DNA of 64,000 bases from JACPYM01 sp031423495 (GCA_031423495.1 JANPFP010000042.1:1-64000), one strand, 5' to 3'; shown: positions 1-11,020, counted from the first letter of the stretch. The notes: generated by a model not told the origin, from the sequence alone. Numbers and translations are program-made.

Positions 1-223
1 CTGAAGGCGGGACTACATGCCTCCCATAATTTTTTTATTTGCCTGAGCCATTTTGTCTGCCAATCCTGCGTTACTAAGTGCGTCGCCACCGTGGCGAAAA
101 AAAAACGAAGATCACTTATACGTTCAATGCTGCAACCCCACGCGCAGCGCCCCATTCGTAACAGCATCCCAAAGCTCAGCATCCCTTATGTGGTTGTGTG
201 TCCGCTCTCAAGGAAATTCACTT

Positions 224-3200
224 ATGTCATTTGTGCGTAATCTCGTTCTCTCATCGTCGTGTCGTTTATTGATTCTGGCTTTGACGGTCAGCGCCGCTTT
301 GGCAATTGGCTTAACCACTTGGCGGTCAGTCGCGGCTCAACAGGCCACGTTGTTTGTCACGGCCTCAGCCGCGAGCTATCGCTTTGACAGCATCGCGTCA
401 GAATCCATCGTCGCGGGCTTTGGGGTGAACCTTTCTACGCAATCGGCGTCGGGGACGGATACCGACACGACGACGCCGGGCATTCAGTTGCCTACGACGC
501 TGGTGGGTACGACGGTGCGCGTGAATGGCGTCGCAGCGCCGCTGTTTTACGTTTCGCCGGGGCAGATCAATTATCTGATTCCGGCAGTGACGCCGCTGGG
601 TGATGTGCCGGTCACGGTCACGACGGCGAGCGGAGCCACGGCGGCGGGTACGATCAACGTGCGGCTGGTGGCTCCGGCGATTTTCGCGGCGAATGCCGAC
701 GGGCGAGGCGTACCCGCTGCGCAACTTTTGCGCGTCGCGGCGAATAACGTGCAAACCTATGAGCCTCTTTCGGCCCGTAATGAAGCGGCCAATCGCATTT
801 TGGCGACGCCGATCAACCTCGGCCCCGAAGGCGAAAGAGTTTTTCTCATCCTTTATCCCACCGGCTTGCGCCGCGTACCCGACCCGAATGGCGATGGCAA
901 TCGCAACGAATTCACGCGCGTCATTATCAACGGCCTGTCGGTCGTACCCGCTTATGCCGGGCCGCAGGGTTCTTTAGTCGGACTCGATCAGGTGAACGTA
1001 GAAATTCCGCGCACGTTGTTGGGCAGCGGTGCGCTTGACGTGCAGATCGTCGTCAATGGCTTCGGGCTATCTAATACGACGGGTGTCGAATTAGTTGCGC
1101 CGCCGGTGACGGGATTGAGCTTCCGTCCGTTGGGCTTGCCCAATCGCACGATTCGCGCGTTCACGACGATTGGGTCTTATCTGTTTGCCGCGACCAATCA
1201 AGGGGTTTGGTGTTCATCCGATAGCGGTGCGAACTGGGTGAACGTCAGCAGCGGACTTCCCACCAATGCTGACGTTCGCACGCTATTCGTAGACGGCCCG
1301 ACGCTTTATGCCGGGCTTTACGGTGGCGGTGGCGTATGTGTCTCGACCAATAACGGCGGTAGCTGGACAGCGCTTAACAACGGCTTGGTCGGCTCTACGT
1401 TAAACATCAGCAACTTGCTGTTTTTCGGCGGCAGCATTTATGCCGCGACGCAAGGCGGCGTGTGCCGTTACGTCAACGGCGCGTGGGTAGCGCTCAACAC
1501 CGGTCTGTCGAATGTGGATGCGACGACGCTCGTGATTGCGGGCGGGCGCTTATGCGTAGGCACGCGCGGCGGCGGCATCTTCTTGCTGGGCAGTGGCAAC
1601 AGCGGTTGGGGTTCGATCAGCAACGGCTTGCCGAGCGGTGCGCAAGTGCTGTCGTTAGTCAGTGCAGGTACCGCAGTGTATGCGGGCTTGAACGGCGGCG
1701 GCCTCTGTGTCTCGCGCAATGGCGGCACGAGTTGGACGCAAGTCGCAGGCGGCTTACCCACCAGCGCGGTCATCAATTCGATCTGGATAGACGGCGTGCG
1801 CTGTTACGTCGGGACTGCGACAGGCGTTTATGTGACGAATGACAGCGGCGTGAGTTGGTCGCTGTTGAGCAACGGCCTGTCAGGTTGCAGCGGCGCGAAC
1901 AATACGAACGCAGTGTTTGCCTTCGCCAGCCGCTTGCTCACGGGCAGTACGGGTTGCGGCGTATACGGTTCGGCGCTCGCCGCTGGGCCAAACAATCGTG
2001 CGCCGATTGCTTATGACCAAACCGTGAGCTTCACCGAAGACACGCCCATCGTCATCAGCTTGAGCGGCTTCGACGCTGACCTCGACCCGCTGACATATTC
2101 CATCGTCGCGGGGCCAGCGCGCGGTTCGCTGAATGGCGCACTGCCGAATATCACTTACACGCCCGACATAAATTTCAACGGACGCACTGCGTTCACCTTC
2201 CGCGTCAACGACGGACGCGCGAACAGCAACACCGCCACCATCAGTTTAGAAGGAAGCCCGATCAACGATGCGCCCGTGCTGGTCGTACCCGGCGCGCAAA
2301 CCGTAACGGTCAATCAGGCAGTGACGTTCACGATTTCGGCGACTGACCCTGATGCGGGACAAACCGTAACGCTGGGTACGACGGGCTTGCCGTCAGGCGC
2401 TACGTTTAACTCGGCAACCGGAGCCTTTGCGTGGACGCCGACCGTGGTGGGAGGCTTTACGCTGACCTTCTCAGCGACAGACAACGGCACGCCTGTATTG
2501 ACGAATACGCGCACGGTTTCAGTCACGGTCAATGCGCCGCAAGGCAATCGTCCGCCGGTTGCCATCGCGCAAAGCATTCAGATGAATGAAGACACGGTGC
2601 GCCAAATCACGCTGACGGGCAGCGATGCTGATGCCAATCCGTTGACGTTCGCGATAGTGACGCAGCCGGCGAATGGTGCGTTGAGCGGAACCGCGCCGAA
2701 CTTAAATTATACGCCCGCCGCTAATTTTGCGGGCAACGACAGCTTCACGTTCAAGGTGAATGACGGCATGGTGGATAGTCCCGCCGCGACGATCAGCATT
2801 AGCGTCGCGCAAGTGAATGACGCGCCCGTATTGATTGTGCCCGGCGCGCTCAGCGTGACGGCGGGGCAAAACGTGAACTTCAAACTTGACGTAATCGACC
2901 CCGACAAAGCGCAAGGGCAGACTTACGTTTATAGCTCTAACAACCTGCCGCAGGGTGCCACGATTACGGCGGATCAGGGCAATCAAACGGCGACATTTAA
3001 CTGGACGCCGGGCACGAACGGCGCGACGACGATCAATTTCACGGTGACGGATGCGGGTACTTTGAGCGACACCAAAACAGTGACGATCACGGCGAGCGGG
3101 CCGACGCCAATTGGCAACTGGATCAATATCAAAGGGAACCTGGCGGCGAGCGCGGCTCCGTCTCATGTCGCGGCGACGGCTGACCGTCTTTATGCTGGCA

Positions 3201-6200
3201 ACGGTCAGGGGCTTTTCAGTGCGCCGCTGAGTGGCGGCAATATCAGCGGGGACTGGACGCCTTTCAACACGGGCGCTCCGTTTTCAAACCAGACAAGTTT
3301 GTTCTCGTTGCAAATCATCGGCAACAAGCTTTACGCCGATACGCGCTATAACGGGCTTTTTGTCTCTGAGCTTGGCACGCCGAACTTCACGCGCGTCGGA
3401 ACGCCTTTCTTTCAGCAATCCGGCGGCGGGCGGCAATATGCGAGTGTGAACTTTATTTTCGGACTGAATGGGCTGCTTTATGCGGGCTTTTCCGAAGCCG
3501 TGTATGGCGTGCATGTCTCATCAGACGAGGGCGCGACGTGGTCGCGGCTGACGAGCGGCTTGCCCACGCAAAACTTTACGCCGACCGATTACGCGCTGGT
3601 TGGCAATACGATTTATGTGCTTTATCAAAACCACGGCATCTATCGTTCAGTCAACGGCGGCATTTCGTGGACGAACGTCTCAGCCAGCTTGCCCAGCAGC
3701 GGACAGGGGCTGGTCGGCACTATTACCGCCAACGGTGCGACGTTGTTTTGCGCTTCTTATGTAGGCGCGCAAACTCAGTGGGGCATTTATCGTTCGCTGA
3801 ATGGCGGCGGTAGTTGGACGCAAATGACGACAGCAGCGCCTTTCTCGGTGAACTTTGTGCGCGATTTGATTTCAGCGAACGGGCTGCTGTTTGCGGCAGT
3901 TGAGCAGGCTCCCGTGCAATTCTCGTCTGACAACGGCTTGACGTGGCGCGCGATGGATGCCGGAGCCGCGCCGCTCGGCACGCAAATTATGCAATTGGCC
4001 TCCGCCGACAATTTCATCGTGGCGACTGGCTCGACGCTCAACAATCCGGCAATTTCTGTGTTGCCATCGGCAGTGGGCAACAGCGTGCCGCAATTGACGG
4101 TGCCAGCGGCGCAAACCGCGACGGTCGGCACCCAGCTTTCTTTCCAGATTTCAGCGACCGATGCCGACGCAGGGCAAACGCTCACTTATCAAGTTAGCAG
4201 CTTGCCGCTAGGCGCAACCTTCAGCGCGAACTCGCGCACGTTTAACTGGACGCCCGCCGTGGCTGGGCAATACACCGTCGGTTTCACCGTCACCGACAAC
4301 GGTACGCCCGTGTTGAGTCAGGCCAAGACCGTCAACATCACGGTCAATCCGCCGGTGGATGCGCCGAACGGATTCTGGACGCAATCGAACACCGGACTGT
4401 TGGCGGCGGGGCCAGTGCGTTATTGGGCTTCGGTGGACAACAAGCTGTTTGCCGCGACTGAGACGGGCAAGGTGATGCGTTTGGACTCTGGTATTTGGGT
4501 CAACGCCAACAATGGTTTGACGCCGTTGCAAGGCAGCAACTCGCTCACGATTTTCGGATTCACCAGCGGCGGCAACAATCTGTATTTGCTGACTGAGCGC
4601 GGCGTTCATCGCTCCACCGATCAAGGCGCGAACTGGACGAAACCTGCCAATGCTTCGTTCGATGTGCCGGATGGTTTTTCGCAATACGGCAGCCTGGCGG
4701 TCAGCGGCAATACTGTCTGGGTGGCTACGCAACAATACAGCGTAGGCGGTGTCACCCACGGCTTTATGTTGCGTTCGACCGATGGCGGCGTGAATTGGAT
4801 CAAAGGCGGCACCGGCTTGAACCAAGTCCTTTATTCGCTTTTCCCGCTCGGCAATAGTTTGTTCGGCGGCAGCTTTAGTTACCTGACGCGTTCGACGAAT
4901 GGCGGAGGCAACTTCGCGCAGTCAACTTACAATCCGCAAGTGCGCGGGTTCGCGGCGGCAGGCCAGACCATCTTTGTGGGAGCCAGCGACGGTAATGGTG
5001 TTTATCGCTCCTTTGATAACGGCGGAACCTGGAACGCCGTCAATAACGGCTTGCCCGCCAACCCCATCGTACGTTCGCTGCATTACAGCGCGCCGTTTCT
5101 TTTTGCCGGTACGTCGCAAGGCGTTTATTACTCGCTTGATCTCGGCGCGAATTGGCAAACGATCAACAACGGCGATACGCCGAGCAGCACGCAGGACGTA
5201 TTCGTTTTTGACGGCAAGGTTTACGCCGCGACGGGTGACGCTCGTTACAACAGCCCGAATACGACTTATCAGGGCGTATACGTTTCGCCGCTGCCGACGA
5301 TCAGCGGCAACACTGCGCCGACGATCACAGTGAATGACACTTATGCAGGCACGACCGGTGCGGCGTTGAATTTCACCGTCGCGGCGAGTGCGGCGGACAG
5401 CGGGCAAACCGTAGCGTTGACTGCCGCGAACCTGCCGCAAGGCGCGACGTTCACGGCGGCGACCGGAGCTTTCGCGTGGACACCCCAAGCGGCTGGCACT
5501 TACACCTTGAGTTTCACCGCGACTGACAACGGCACGCCTGCGTTGAGTGTGACGAAAACCGTTACGCTCACTGTCACGGGCAATGCCATCGTCGGCAACT
5601 GGACGAATCTCACCGGCGGCGGCTTGCCCGTGAACGTCAATATTCGCCAGCTAGCCGAATATGACGGCGAAATTTTTATCTCGACCAATACCGGTGTTTA
5701 TAAAACCAACAACGGCGGTACGACGTGGACGAAAGCCAGCACGGGTTTGGGCACCGCGAACTCAAGCGTAGGCATGTTGGCGGTGGCGAACAATACGCTC
5801 TATGCGACTTCAGAAAGCACACAGGCTCTGTTTGCTTCGACCGACAGCGGCGTTTCGTGGGAACAGGTCGGCTCAGGCAACACTGCGCCGCTTTACATTA
5901 CCAGTATTGTTTACAGCGGAAATGCCTTGATAGCGGCAGGCTTGACGAGCGTTTACGTCTCGACCAATTTCGGACAGACGTGGGCTACGGTCACGAGCGG
6001 GCTGGGGACGAATAACCGGCTGAGTCAACTCGTCGTGAAAGGCACTAGCGTGTTCGGCACGTCAACCGGTCCTTTCAGCGGCAATGCTGGTGTTTATCGC
6101 AGCGATAACAACGGTGCCGCATGGACGGCAGCGGGAACCGGGCTGGTCGCCAATTCGGTCTATCAAATCCTGCTCGTGAAGGGGACTAACGTTTATACCC

Positions 6201-6496
6201 TGACCAACCTGGCGCCGCTTTATACGACTGCCAACAACGGTACGAGTTGGACAGAGATCACCAGCAACCTCCCCAGTCAGGCGCTTTATGAACTGGAAGC
6301 CAACGATCAACTGATGTTTGTCGCAGGCAGTCAGGGTACTTATTTTTCGAGTACGAATGGCACGAGTTGGACGACCATGAATATCGGTGCCAGCGTCACT
6401 TCGGCCCGATCATTGCTGATTGTCGGCAATAAGCTTTATGCCACGACTAACACGGGCATATTCGTTTCGCCCTTGCCAGGCACAACTGGCCAATAG
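224..6496 (+). CDS. Giant secreted beta-propeller/Ig-like repeat protein with N-terminal TIGR03437 domain
   Basis: Predicted extracellular or cell-surface protein of 2090 residues; no enzyme motif was recognised. The ATG at 224 is chosen over an in-frame ATG at 53 because AAGGAA lies 8 bases upstream and a Sec signal peptide (hydrophobic core about residues 12-30, cleavage after an AxA-like stretch near 38) follows directly. Domains, roughly: TIGR03437 Solibacter-type domain 43-296; four blocks of BNR/Asp-box-like repeats with recurring S-x-D/N-x-G-x-x-W motifs (about 298-586, 962-1283, 1382-1696, 1787-2090), which should fold as beta-propellers; between them cadherin-like and He_PIG-type Ig domains (about 589-960, 1284-1376, 1698-1786). 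TIGR03437 is usually C-terminal, so its N-terminal place is unusual. A role in binding carbohydrate or surfaces is inference. The gene stands alone, with no sorting signal or membrane anchor at the C-terminus. Confidence 0.85.
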   Translation: MSFVRNLVLSSSCRLLILALTVSAALAIGLTTWRSVAAQQATLFVTASAASYRFDSIASESIVAGFGVNLSTQSASGTDTDTTTPGIQLPTTLVGTTVRVNGVAAPLFYVSPGQINYLIPAVTPLGDVPVTVTTASGATAAGTINVRLVAPAIFAANADGRGVPAAQLLRVAANNVQTYEPLSARNEAANRILATPINLGPEGERVFLILYPTGLRRVPDPNGDGNRNEFTRVIINGLSVVPAYAGPQGSLVGLDQVNVEIPRTLLGSGALDVQIVVNGFGLSNTTGVELVAPPVTGLSFRPLGLPNRTIRAFTTIGSYLFAATNQGVWCSSDSGANWVNVSSGLPTNADVRTLFVDGPTLYAGLYGGGGVCVSTNNGGSWTALNNGLVGSTLNISNLLFFGGSIYAATQGGVCRYVNGAWVALNTGLSNVDATTLVIAGGRLCVGTRGGGIFLLGSGNSGWGSISNGLPSGAQVLSLVSAGTAVYAGLNGGGLCVSRNGGTSWTQVAGGLPTSAVINSIWIDGVRCYVGTATGVYVTNDSGVSWSLLSNGLSGCSGANNTNAVFAFASRLLTGSTGCGVYGSALAAGPNNRAPIAYDQTVSFTEDTPIVISLSGFDADLDPLTYSIVAGPARGSLNGALPNITYTPDINFNGRTAFTFRVNDGRANSNTATISLEGSPINDAPVLVVPGAQTVTVNQAVTFTISATDPDAGQTVTLGTTGLPSGATFNSATGAFAWTPTVVGGFTLTFSATDNGTPVLTNTRTVSVTVNAPQGNRPPVAIAQSIQMNEDTVRQITLTGSDADANPLTFAIVTQPANGALSGTAPNLNYTPAANFAGNDSFTFKVNDGMVDSPAATISISVAQVNDAPVLIVPGALSVTAGQNVNFKLDVIDPDKAQGQTYVYSSNNLPQGATITADQGNQTATFNWTPGTNGATTINFTVTDAGTLSDTKTVTITASGPTPIGNWINIKGNLAASAAPSHVAATADRLYAGNGQGLFSAPLSGGNISGDWTPFNTGAPFSNQTSLFSLQIIGNKLYADTRYNGLFVSELGTPNFTRVGTPFFQQSGGGRQYASVNFIFGLNGLLYAGFSEAVYGVHVSSDEGATWSRLTSGLPTQNFTPTDYALVGNTIYVLYQNHGIYRSVNGGISWTNVSASLPSSGQGLVGTITANGATLFCASYVGAQTQWGIYRSLNGGGSWTQMTTAAPFSVNFVRDLISANGLLFAAVEQAPVQFSSDNGLTWRAMDAGAAPLGTQIMQLASADNFIVATGSTLNNPAISVLPSAVGNSVPQLTVPAAQTATVGTQLSFQISATDADAGQTLTYQVSSLPLGATFSANSRTFNWTPAVAGQYTVGFTVTDNGTPVLSQAKTVNITVNPPVDAPNGFWTQSNTGLLAAGPVRYWASVDNKLFAATETGKVMRLDSGIWVNANNGLTPLQGSNSLTIFGFTSGGNNLYLLTERGVHRSTDQGANWTKPANASFDVPDGFSQYGSLAVSGNTVWVATQQYSVGGVTHGFMLRSTDGGVNWIKGGTGLNQVLYSLFPLGNSLFGGSFSYLTRSTNGGGNFAQSTYNPQVRGFAAAGQTIFVGASDGNGVYRSFDNGGTWNAVNNGLPANPIVRSLHYSAPFLFAGTSQGVYYSLDLGANWQTINNGDTPSSTQDVFVFDGKVYAATGDARYNSPNTTYQGVYVSPLPTISGNTAPTITVNDTYAGTTGAALNFTVAASAADSGQTVALTAANLPQGATFTAATGAFAWTPQAAGTYTLSFTATDNGTPALSVTKTVTLTVTGNAIVGNWTNLTGGGLPVNVNIRQLAEYDGEIFISTNTGVYKTNNGGTTWTKASTGLGTANSSVGMLAVANNTLYATSESTQALFASTDSGVSWEQVGSGNTAPLYITSIVYSGNALIAAGLTSVYVSTNFGQTWATVTSGLGTNNRLSQLVVKGTSVFGTSTGPFSGNAGVYRSDNNGAAWTAAGTGLVANSVYQILLVKGTNVYTLTNLAPLYTTANNGTSWTEITSNLPSQALYELEANDQLMFVAGSQGTYFSSTNGTSWTTMNIGASVTSARSLLIVGNKLYATTNTGIFVSPLPGTTGQ

Positions 6497-6741
6497 CTTG
6501 CTCCCCACAAGCAAGTTCGCGCGGGCGAGGAAGCGTCCCAAATTCTCTCTTCCTCGCCCCTGCGCGGGCCGCGTAACCTTTTGCCCAGATAAATGATCGC
6601 CACTGCGCTCTCGCCCGCTGGACGAATTCAGCCTTTGCCGCTTAAACTGCCCGCCGTTCAACACAAAGACTTTATCTTCTGCGTACAATTTCTGCATCTG
6701 TCGTCATCCGGTTTTAGTCCCCCTGAGGCCGAGTTAACGTT

Positions 6742-7356
6742 ATGACCAGTGAATCCCCCGGCAGTACGATCAGCGAACCCGCCACCACTGACTTGCGCGC
6801 GTTTCTCGTATGGCTTGCGCCCGACAACCAACTTGAAAGCGAAGCGGAAGGCGCAGGCCCGAATGGTTCAGCTTATGCTGCCGCCCATCGCCGCCTGACA
6901 TTATTTTTCGCCAGCCGCCAATGCCTTGAACCCGAAACGCTGGCCGATCAAACGCTCGACGTAGCCATGCGCAAAGTGGCTGAGATTCCGCCAGAAGCCC
7001 AACCGCTCGCCTATCTCATCGGCGTCGCCAAAAACGTACATCGTGATGATTTGCGCGAACAGCAACGCGAAGAGGTTTGTCGTCAGGTGTCAGGCTCGCT
7101 CATTGCTCCGCCCGAAGCGGGCGAACTCGAAACACGCCACACTTGTCTCGAAAGCTGTCTGGCTGAATTGCCTGCCGCCGAGCGCACGCTCGTGCTGGCT
7201 TATTACCGCGAATCGAAACAACAAAAGATTGACGTACGCAAAGAACTCGCCGACCGCGCCGGACTGACGCTCAATGCCTTGCGCAATCGCGTCTTTCGGC
7301 TAAATCAACGACTGGCTTTGTGCGTAACCGATTGTCTCGCGCATAACGCCGCGTGA
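6742..7356 (+). CDS. ECF-like sigma-70 family RNA polymerase sigma factor
   Basis: A 204-residue sigma-70-like regulator. The first 35 residues are an acidic, low-homology leader. A region-2-like helical stretch follows (about 50-115, ending in a basic DDLREQQRE segment) and a region-4-like helix-turn-helix (about 140-198), in which LAELPAAERTLVLAYY resembles the conserved start of sigma region 4. It is slightly longer and more divergent than typical ECF factors. It sits 67 bases upstream of the TPR-CHAT gene in the same direction. Pairs of a divergent sigma factor and a membrane protein with an anti-sigma-like N-terminus are common in Acidobacteriota, so the next product probably controls it. 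Target promoters cannot be read from the sequence. The call rests on region 4 and context. Confidence 0.72.
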   Translation: MTSESPGSTISEPATTDLRAFLVWLAPDNQLESEAEGAGPNGSAYAAAHRRLTLFFASRQCLEPETLADQTLDVAMRKVAEIPPEAQPLAYLIGVAKNVHRDDLREQQREEVCRQVSGSLIAPPEAGELETRHTCLESCLAELPAAERTLVLAYYRESKQQKIDVRKELADRAGLTLNALRNRVFRLNQRLALCVTDCLAHNAA

Positions 7357-7423
7357 TGTTTTGCCCTTTTCCGCCATTCACTGATGAGCGGGAAGCTTAT
7401 CTGTAGTAGGTGAGATAGTTGAA

Positions 7424-10400
7424 ATGCCGTTAGTAACTGACAATGAAATTAGAGCGTATCTGCTCGGCACTTTGTCCGACGCATCCCGCGAACAGATCGA
7501 AGACTCGCTGCTCATCACCGACGAGGGGCTGGCGCAACTCGAACTGGCCGAAGAGGAATTGCTGGACGATTACCTCACCGGCCATCTCGGTGCGACCGAA
7601 CTCCCCGCGTTTGAGCAACACTTTCTTTCAACGACGGCGCGCCAGAACAAACTCGAATACCTGCGCGCGATTCGTGACATCGCCACTCGTACTGCAACGC
7701 AAACGACTGACACAGGCATGCAATCGGTTCCCAACAACGTCATCCCCTTTCGTGTGAAAGCCCCCAACGCGCCGCGCACCATAAACCGCGCGACGTGGCT
7801 GAGGCTGGCGGCAGCTTTGTTGCTCGTCAGCACTGCGGCCCTGCTCGCGTGGCGTTTCTGGTCGCGCCCGAACTCCAACGAATCGCTCATCGCACTCAAT
7901 CGCGCTTACGCCACCGGGCGCCCCTTTGAACCGCGCATCGGCGGATTCGATTACGCGCCTTACGCTCCCACGCGCGGAGCCAACGACCCCGAAACCAACG
8001 CCCACATCCTGCGCGAACGCGCCGCCCTCATCCTGCTCAATAACATCGCCGAAAAGAATTCGGCAGCGAACCAACACGCGCTCGGCAAATACTATCTGGC
8101 GGATAAACGTTTCGATCAGGCCATCGAACAGTTCAACGCCGCGCTCAAAGAACTGCCCAGCTTCGCCGAATTACACAACGACCTCGGCGTAGCCCTGCTC
8201 GAAAAAGCCAAATTCGAGAAACGCAACAACCAACCCGGCGATAGCCTGCAACACCTCGCCGCCAGCCTCGAATCCATCACCCAGGCGCTCAAGTTGCAGC
8301 CCGATTTCCCCCCCGCCGTCTTCAACCGTGCGCTCTGCTTGCAGGAAATGTACCTGCCGCGCCAAGCCATCGAAGAGTGGAAGAAATACCTGCAACTCGA
8401 CCCCAAATCCGAATGGGCCGCCGAAGCCCGCCGCCGCCTCGAAGAACTCGAAAAAGCACCATCCAACATTTCAAAAAGCGACGACGAGCTTTATCAGGAC
8501 TACCTCAAAGACCCTTCCAACGATGAACGCACCTTTGACCTGTTCTGCCAGTCCTATTCCACCACCGGCAACGGCATCACCGAGCGCCTCATTGACGACC
8601 ACCTCGCCGCCCGCAATCAGGGCGACACGGTGACGGCAGCGAATAAATTGAAGCTGCTCGAACAACTCGGCACGCTGGTTTATCTGCGCGCTACCGATCC
8701 TTACGTGCGCGACGTAGCCCGCTTTTACCGGCAATTACCTGCGCGGCAGTTAGTTATAGCTATTCAGGCTCGTTACCATTTGAATGAAGGGCGTCAGTTA
8801 AGGACGACAAAGCAAACAGAAGCAGTAAAACAATATCAGGTCGCTTCGTCTTCATTTCAGCAGATACGAGACGAAAGCGAAGCGAAGATGACAACGTATT
8901 TGCTAGGCAGACTTCATTTGCGGCAATTGAATTTGAGTAAGAGTCAAAAGTTATTTCAGGGGCTAAGTAGTTCAGCGAACCCATACTTATGGCTACGGGG
9001 GGAGAGCTTGAATGGGATGGCCGAGGTCTATAAGACAAAATCCCTTCCAGAAGAAACGATTCGCGCTAATCAATCAGCGCTTGCGATTGCCATACAAATT
9101 GGCAACACAAGTCAAGTGGTCATGAATTCAGGTGTTTTGGCATTGAGGTATAGCGAACTTGGCAATTGGGAAGAATCGTTTGCTCATCGACAACAGGCAC
9201 TTGCAGTTTTCAGCCAAAAAACAGTTAGTCCTCAACAGCACTGGGCTAATTATGAGAGTGCAGCATTTCAGTTATTTGCGACTGGATTCGTTGCATCCGC
9301 CCTTGCTTATCAGCAAGAAGCCTTAAGTATTGAATTGGTAACTAAACGCCCATTGCAACTTTCACGTTCCTATACTGAGCTAGCTGCCATGCTTGGGAAA
9401 GAAGCGCGTTATGCCGAAGCAATTCCAGTTGCCCGCGAAGCCGTTAATATCGGAGTTAGTAAAAGAGATGAAAAGATTGGGCTGGAGATTCAGGCTTACA
9501 GCGGTTTATATCTGGCCGACCTACAACGTAAAGCGGGCGATTTTGGGGCAGCGCTACAAAGCTACGAGCATGTAATAACGCTCAATCGGCAATTAAGCGT
9601 TGCTGAATATGACTTTGAAGTTTACCGTGGCAAAGGCCTTGCGGAAATTGGCTTGGGGCAAGCCGAACAAGCCAAACAGGATTTGGCTCAAGCCTTGGCT
9701 GTTTTTGAACAAAACCGGAATCAAATCCATGCTGAAAGAGAGCGTACGACTTACTTTGATAAAGAGTACGATGCCTATGACGCTGCCATTGGTTTTGCTT
9801 TTGCTGATAATCCGCAAGCGGCTTTCGACCTGTCAGAGAAAGGGCGCGCCCGCTCTTTGCTTGAGGTAATGAAAGACAGAAGCCATCTCAAAGCAACCAA
9901 ATCTGGAAATCTATTGCATTCAGTTAATCGTGCGCAGCCGCTTTCCCTGCGGGCGGTGCAACAACAACTTCCGCCTAAGGCCAGTTTGTTGGTATTTACC
10001 TGCTTGCCTGACCGCTTACTGATTTTTGGCGTTTCAGCGAACGGCTTTACTCATAGCCAAATCGCTATCTCTCTGCCATTGCTTGAACAAAAAGTGAGGT
10101 GGTTTTTACAGGCAGTGTCAGAGCCGACCCAGTCAGACGATAAACAAATTAAGGCGCTTGCCGCTGAACTCTATCAAATTCTGATCGAACCGCTCGGTCC
10201 ATTTTTGGCTGAGGTGCAAACCGTTTGCGTTATTCCTGACAAGGTATTACATCACTTACCTTTTGCTGCGCTGTTTTCCGCTCGACAGCAAAAATATTTA
10301 ATTGAGAATCACGCGCTCATCACGGCACCGAGTGCGTCGGTTTTTTTGCATTGCCTCGAACGCGCTCGTCGTCACAAGTCAGTTACCAATGAAAGGGTAT

Positions 10401-11020
10401 TAGCAATAGGCAACCCGCGTTTTGAGGCAACAGCCTCTTCGCGGCTGTCTGACCTAACAGCCGCAACGCAGGAGGCCCATAATGTTGCTAGCATTTACAG
10501 TCGCTACAAGCTGCTAACCGACGAACAAGCAACTGAGGAAGCAGTCAAAGCGGAAATCAAGCAATCCACTATTGTTCATCTCGCCACACACGGCGTTATT
10601 GATGAGCGAGCTTGGGCCAATTCGCGGCTAGTGCTAGCTAAAGCCATGGCAAATAATCGCGAGGACGGTGCGCTGCGCGCCTACGAGATTGCGCAAATGC
10701 GCTTGCCAATTACACGGTTAGCTGTGTTGTCTGCCTGTCAATCAGGTGTCGAACGTTTTTACCGAGGTGAAGGCATGATAGGACTAGGTCGAGCATTTTT
10801 GGCCGCAGGCGTACCAACAGTAGTAGCTAGCCTTTGGGCTGTAGATTCTGAAATTACTGCTACGTTGATGACGAATTTCCATCAATACCTAAAGCAGTAT
10901 CCTGTGTCTCAAGCGTTGAGGCATGCACAACTTGCGTTATTGCATAACGCGAACTCACGGCACCATTCGCCCTATTTCTGGGCCGCATTCAGTACGTTTG
11001 GGGGAGATTGGGAGCTATAA
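7424..11020 (+). CDS. Membrane-anchored TPR-CHAT (caspase-like) protein with anti-sigma-like N-terminus
   Basis: Predicted cysteine protease of the CHAT (caspase HetF associated with TPRs) family, 1198 residues. Residues 1-80 resemble the cytoplasmic part of anti-sigma factors but lack the H-x3-C-x2-C zinc motif. A single membrane helix lies at about 124-146, so the bulk is probably periplasmic. TPR-like helices occupy about 200-335 and 440-760. The CHAT domain is about 840-1198, with catalytic candidates H1056 (in HLATHG) and C1105 (in LSACQSG). The start has AGGTGAGA upstream. Base composition changes sharply near 8750 (residue ~442): the 5' third is GC-rich like the surrounding genome and the rest is AT-rich like the next two genes, although the reading frame is intact. 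CHAT proteins act as effectors in gRAMP/Craspase and other peptide-cleaving systems; the target here is unknown. The family call is firm, the function is not. Confidence 0.88.
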   Translation: MPLVTDNEIRAYLLGTLSDASREQIEDSLLITDEGLAQLELAEEELLDDYLTGHLGATELPAFEQHFLSTTARQNKLEYLRAIRDIATRTATQTTDTGMQSVPNNVIPFRVKAPNAPRTINRATWLRLAAALLLVSTAALLAWRFWSRPNSNESLIALNRAYATGRPFEPRIGGFDYAPYAPTRGANDPETNAHILRERAALILLNNIAEKNSAANQHALGKYYLADKRFDQAIEQFNAALKELPSFAELHNDLGVALLEKAKFEKRNNQPGDSLQHLAASLESITQALKLQPDFPPAVFNRALCLQEMYLPRQAIEEWKKYLQLDPKSEWAAEARRRLEELEKAPSNISKSDDELYQDYLKDPSNDERTFDLFCQSYSTTGNGITERLIDDHLAARNQGDTVTAANKLKLLEQLGTLVYLRATDPYVRDVARFYRQLPARQLVIAIQARYHLNEGRQLRTTKQTEAVKQYQVASSSFQQIRDESEAKMTTYLLGRLHLRQLNLSKSQKLFQGLSSSANPYLWLRGESLNGMAEVYKTKSLPEETIRANQSALAIAIQIGNTSQVVMNSGVLALRYSELGNWEESFAHRQQALAVFSQKTVSPQQHWANYESAAFQLFATGFVASALAYQQEALSIELVTKRPLQLSRSYTELAAMLGKEARYAEAIPVAREAVNIGVSKRDEKIGLEIQAYSGLYLADLQRKAGDFGAALQSYEHVITLNRQLSVAEYDFEVYRGKGLAEIGLGQAEQAKQDLAQALAVFEQNRNQIHAERERTTYFDKEYDAYDAAIGFAFADNPQAAFDLSEKGRARSLLEVMKDRSHLKATKSGNLLHSVNRAQPLSLRAVQQQLPPKASLLVFTCLPDRLLIFGVSANGFTHSQIAISLPLLEQKVRWFLQAVSEPTQSDDKQIKALAAELYQILIEPLGPFLAEVQTVCVIPDKVLHHLPFAALFSARQQKYLIENHALITAPSASVFLHCLERARRHKSVTNERVLAIGNPRFEATASSRLSDLTAATQEAHNVASIYSRYKLLTDEQATEEAVKAEIKQSTIVHLATHGVIDERAWANSRLVLAKAMANNREDGALRAYEIAQMRLPITRLAVLSACQSGVERFYRGEGMIGLGRAFLAAGVPTVVASLWAVDSEITATLMTNFHQYLKQYPVSQALRHAQLALLHNANSRHHSPYFWAAFSTFGGDWEL

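Noticed and set aside
8700..8800. Assembly chimera as the only cause of the composition break in the CHAT gene.
   Set aside because: The frame stays open and both sides fit one TPR-CHAT architecture, so biological recombination is at least as likely; read coverage would decide.
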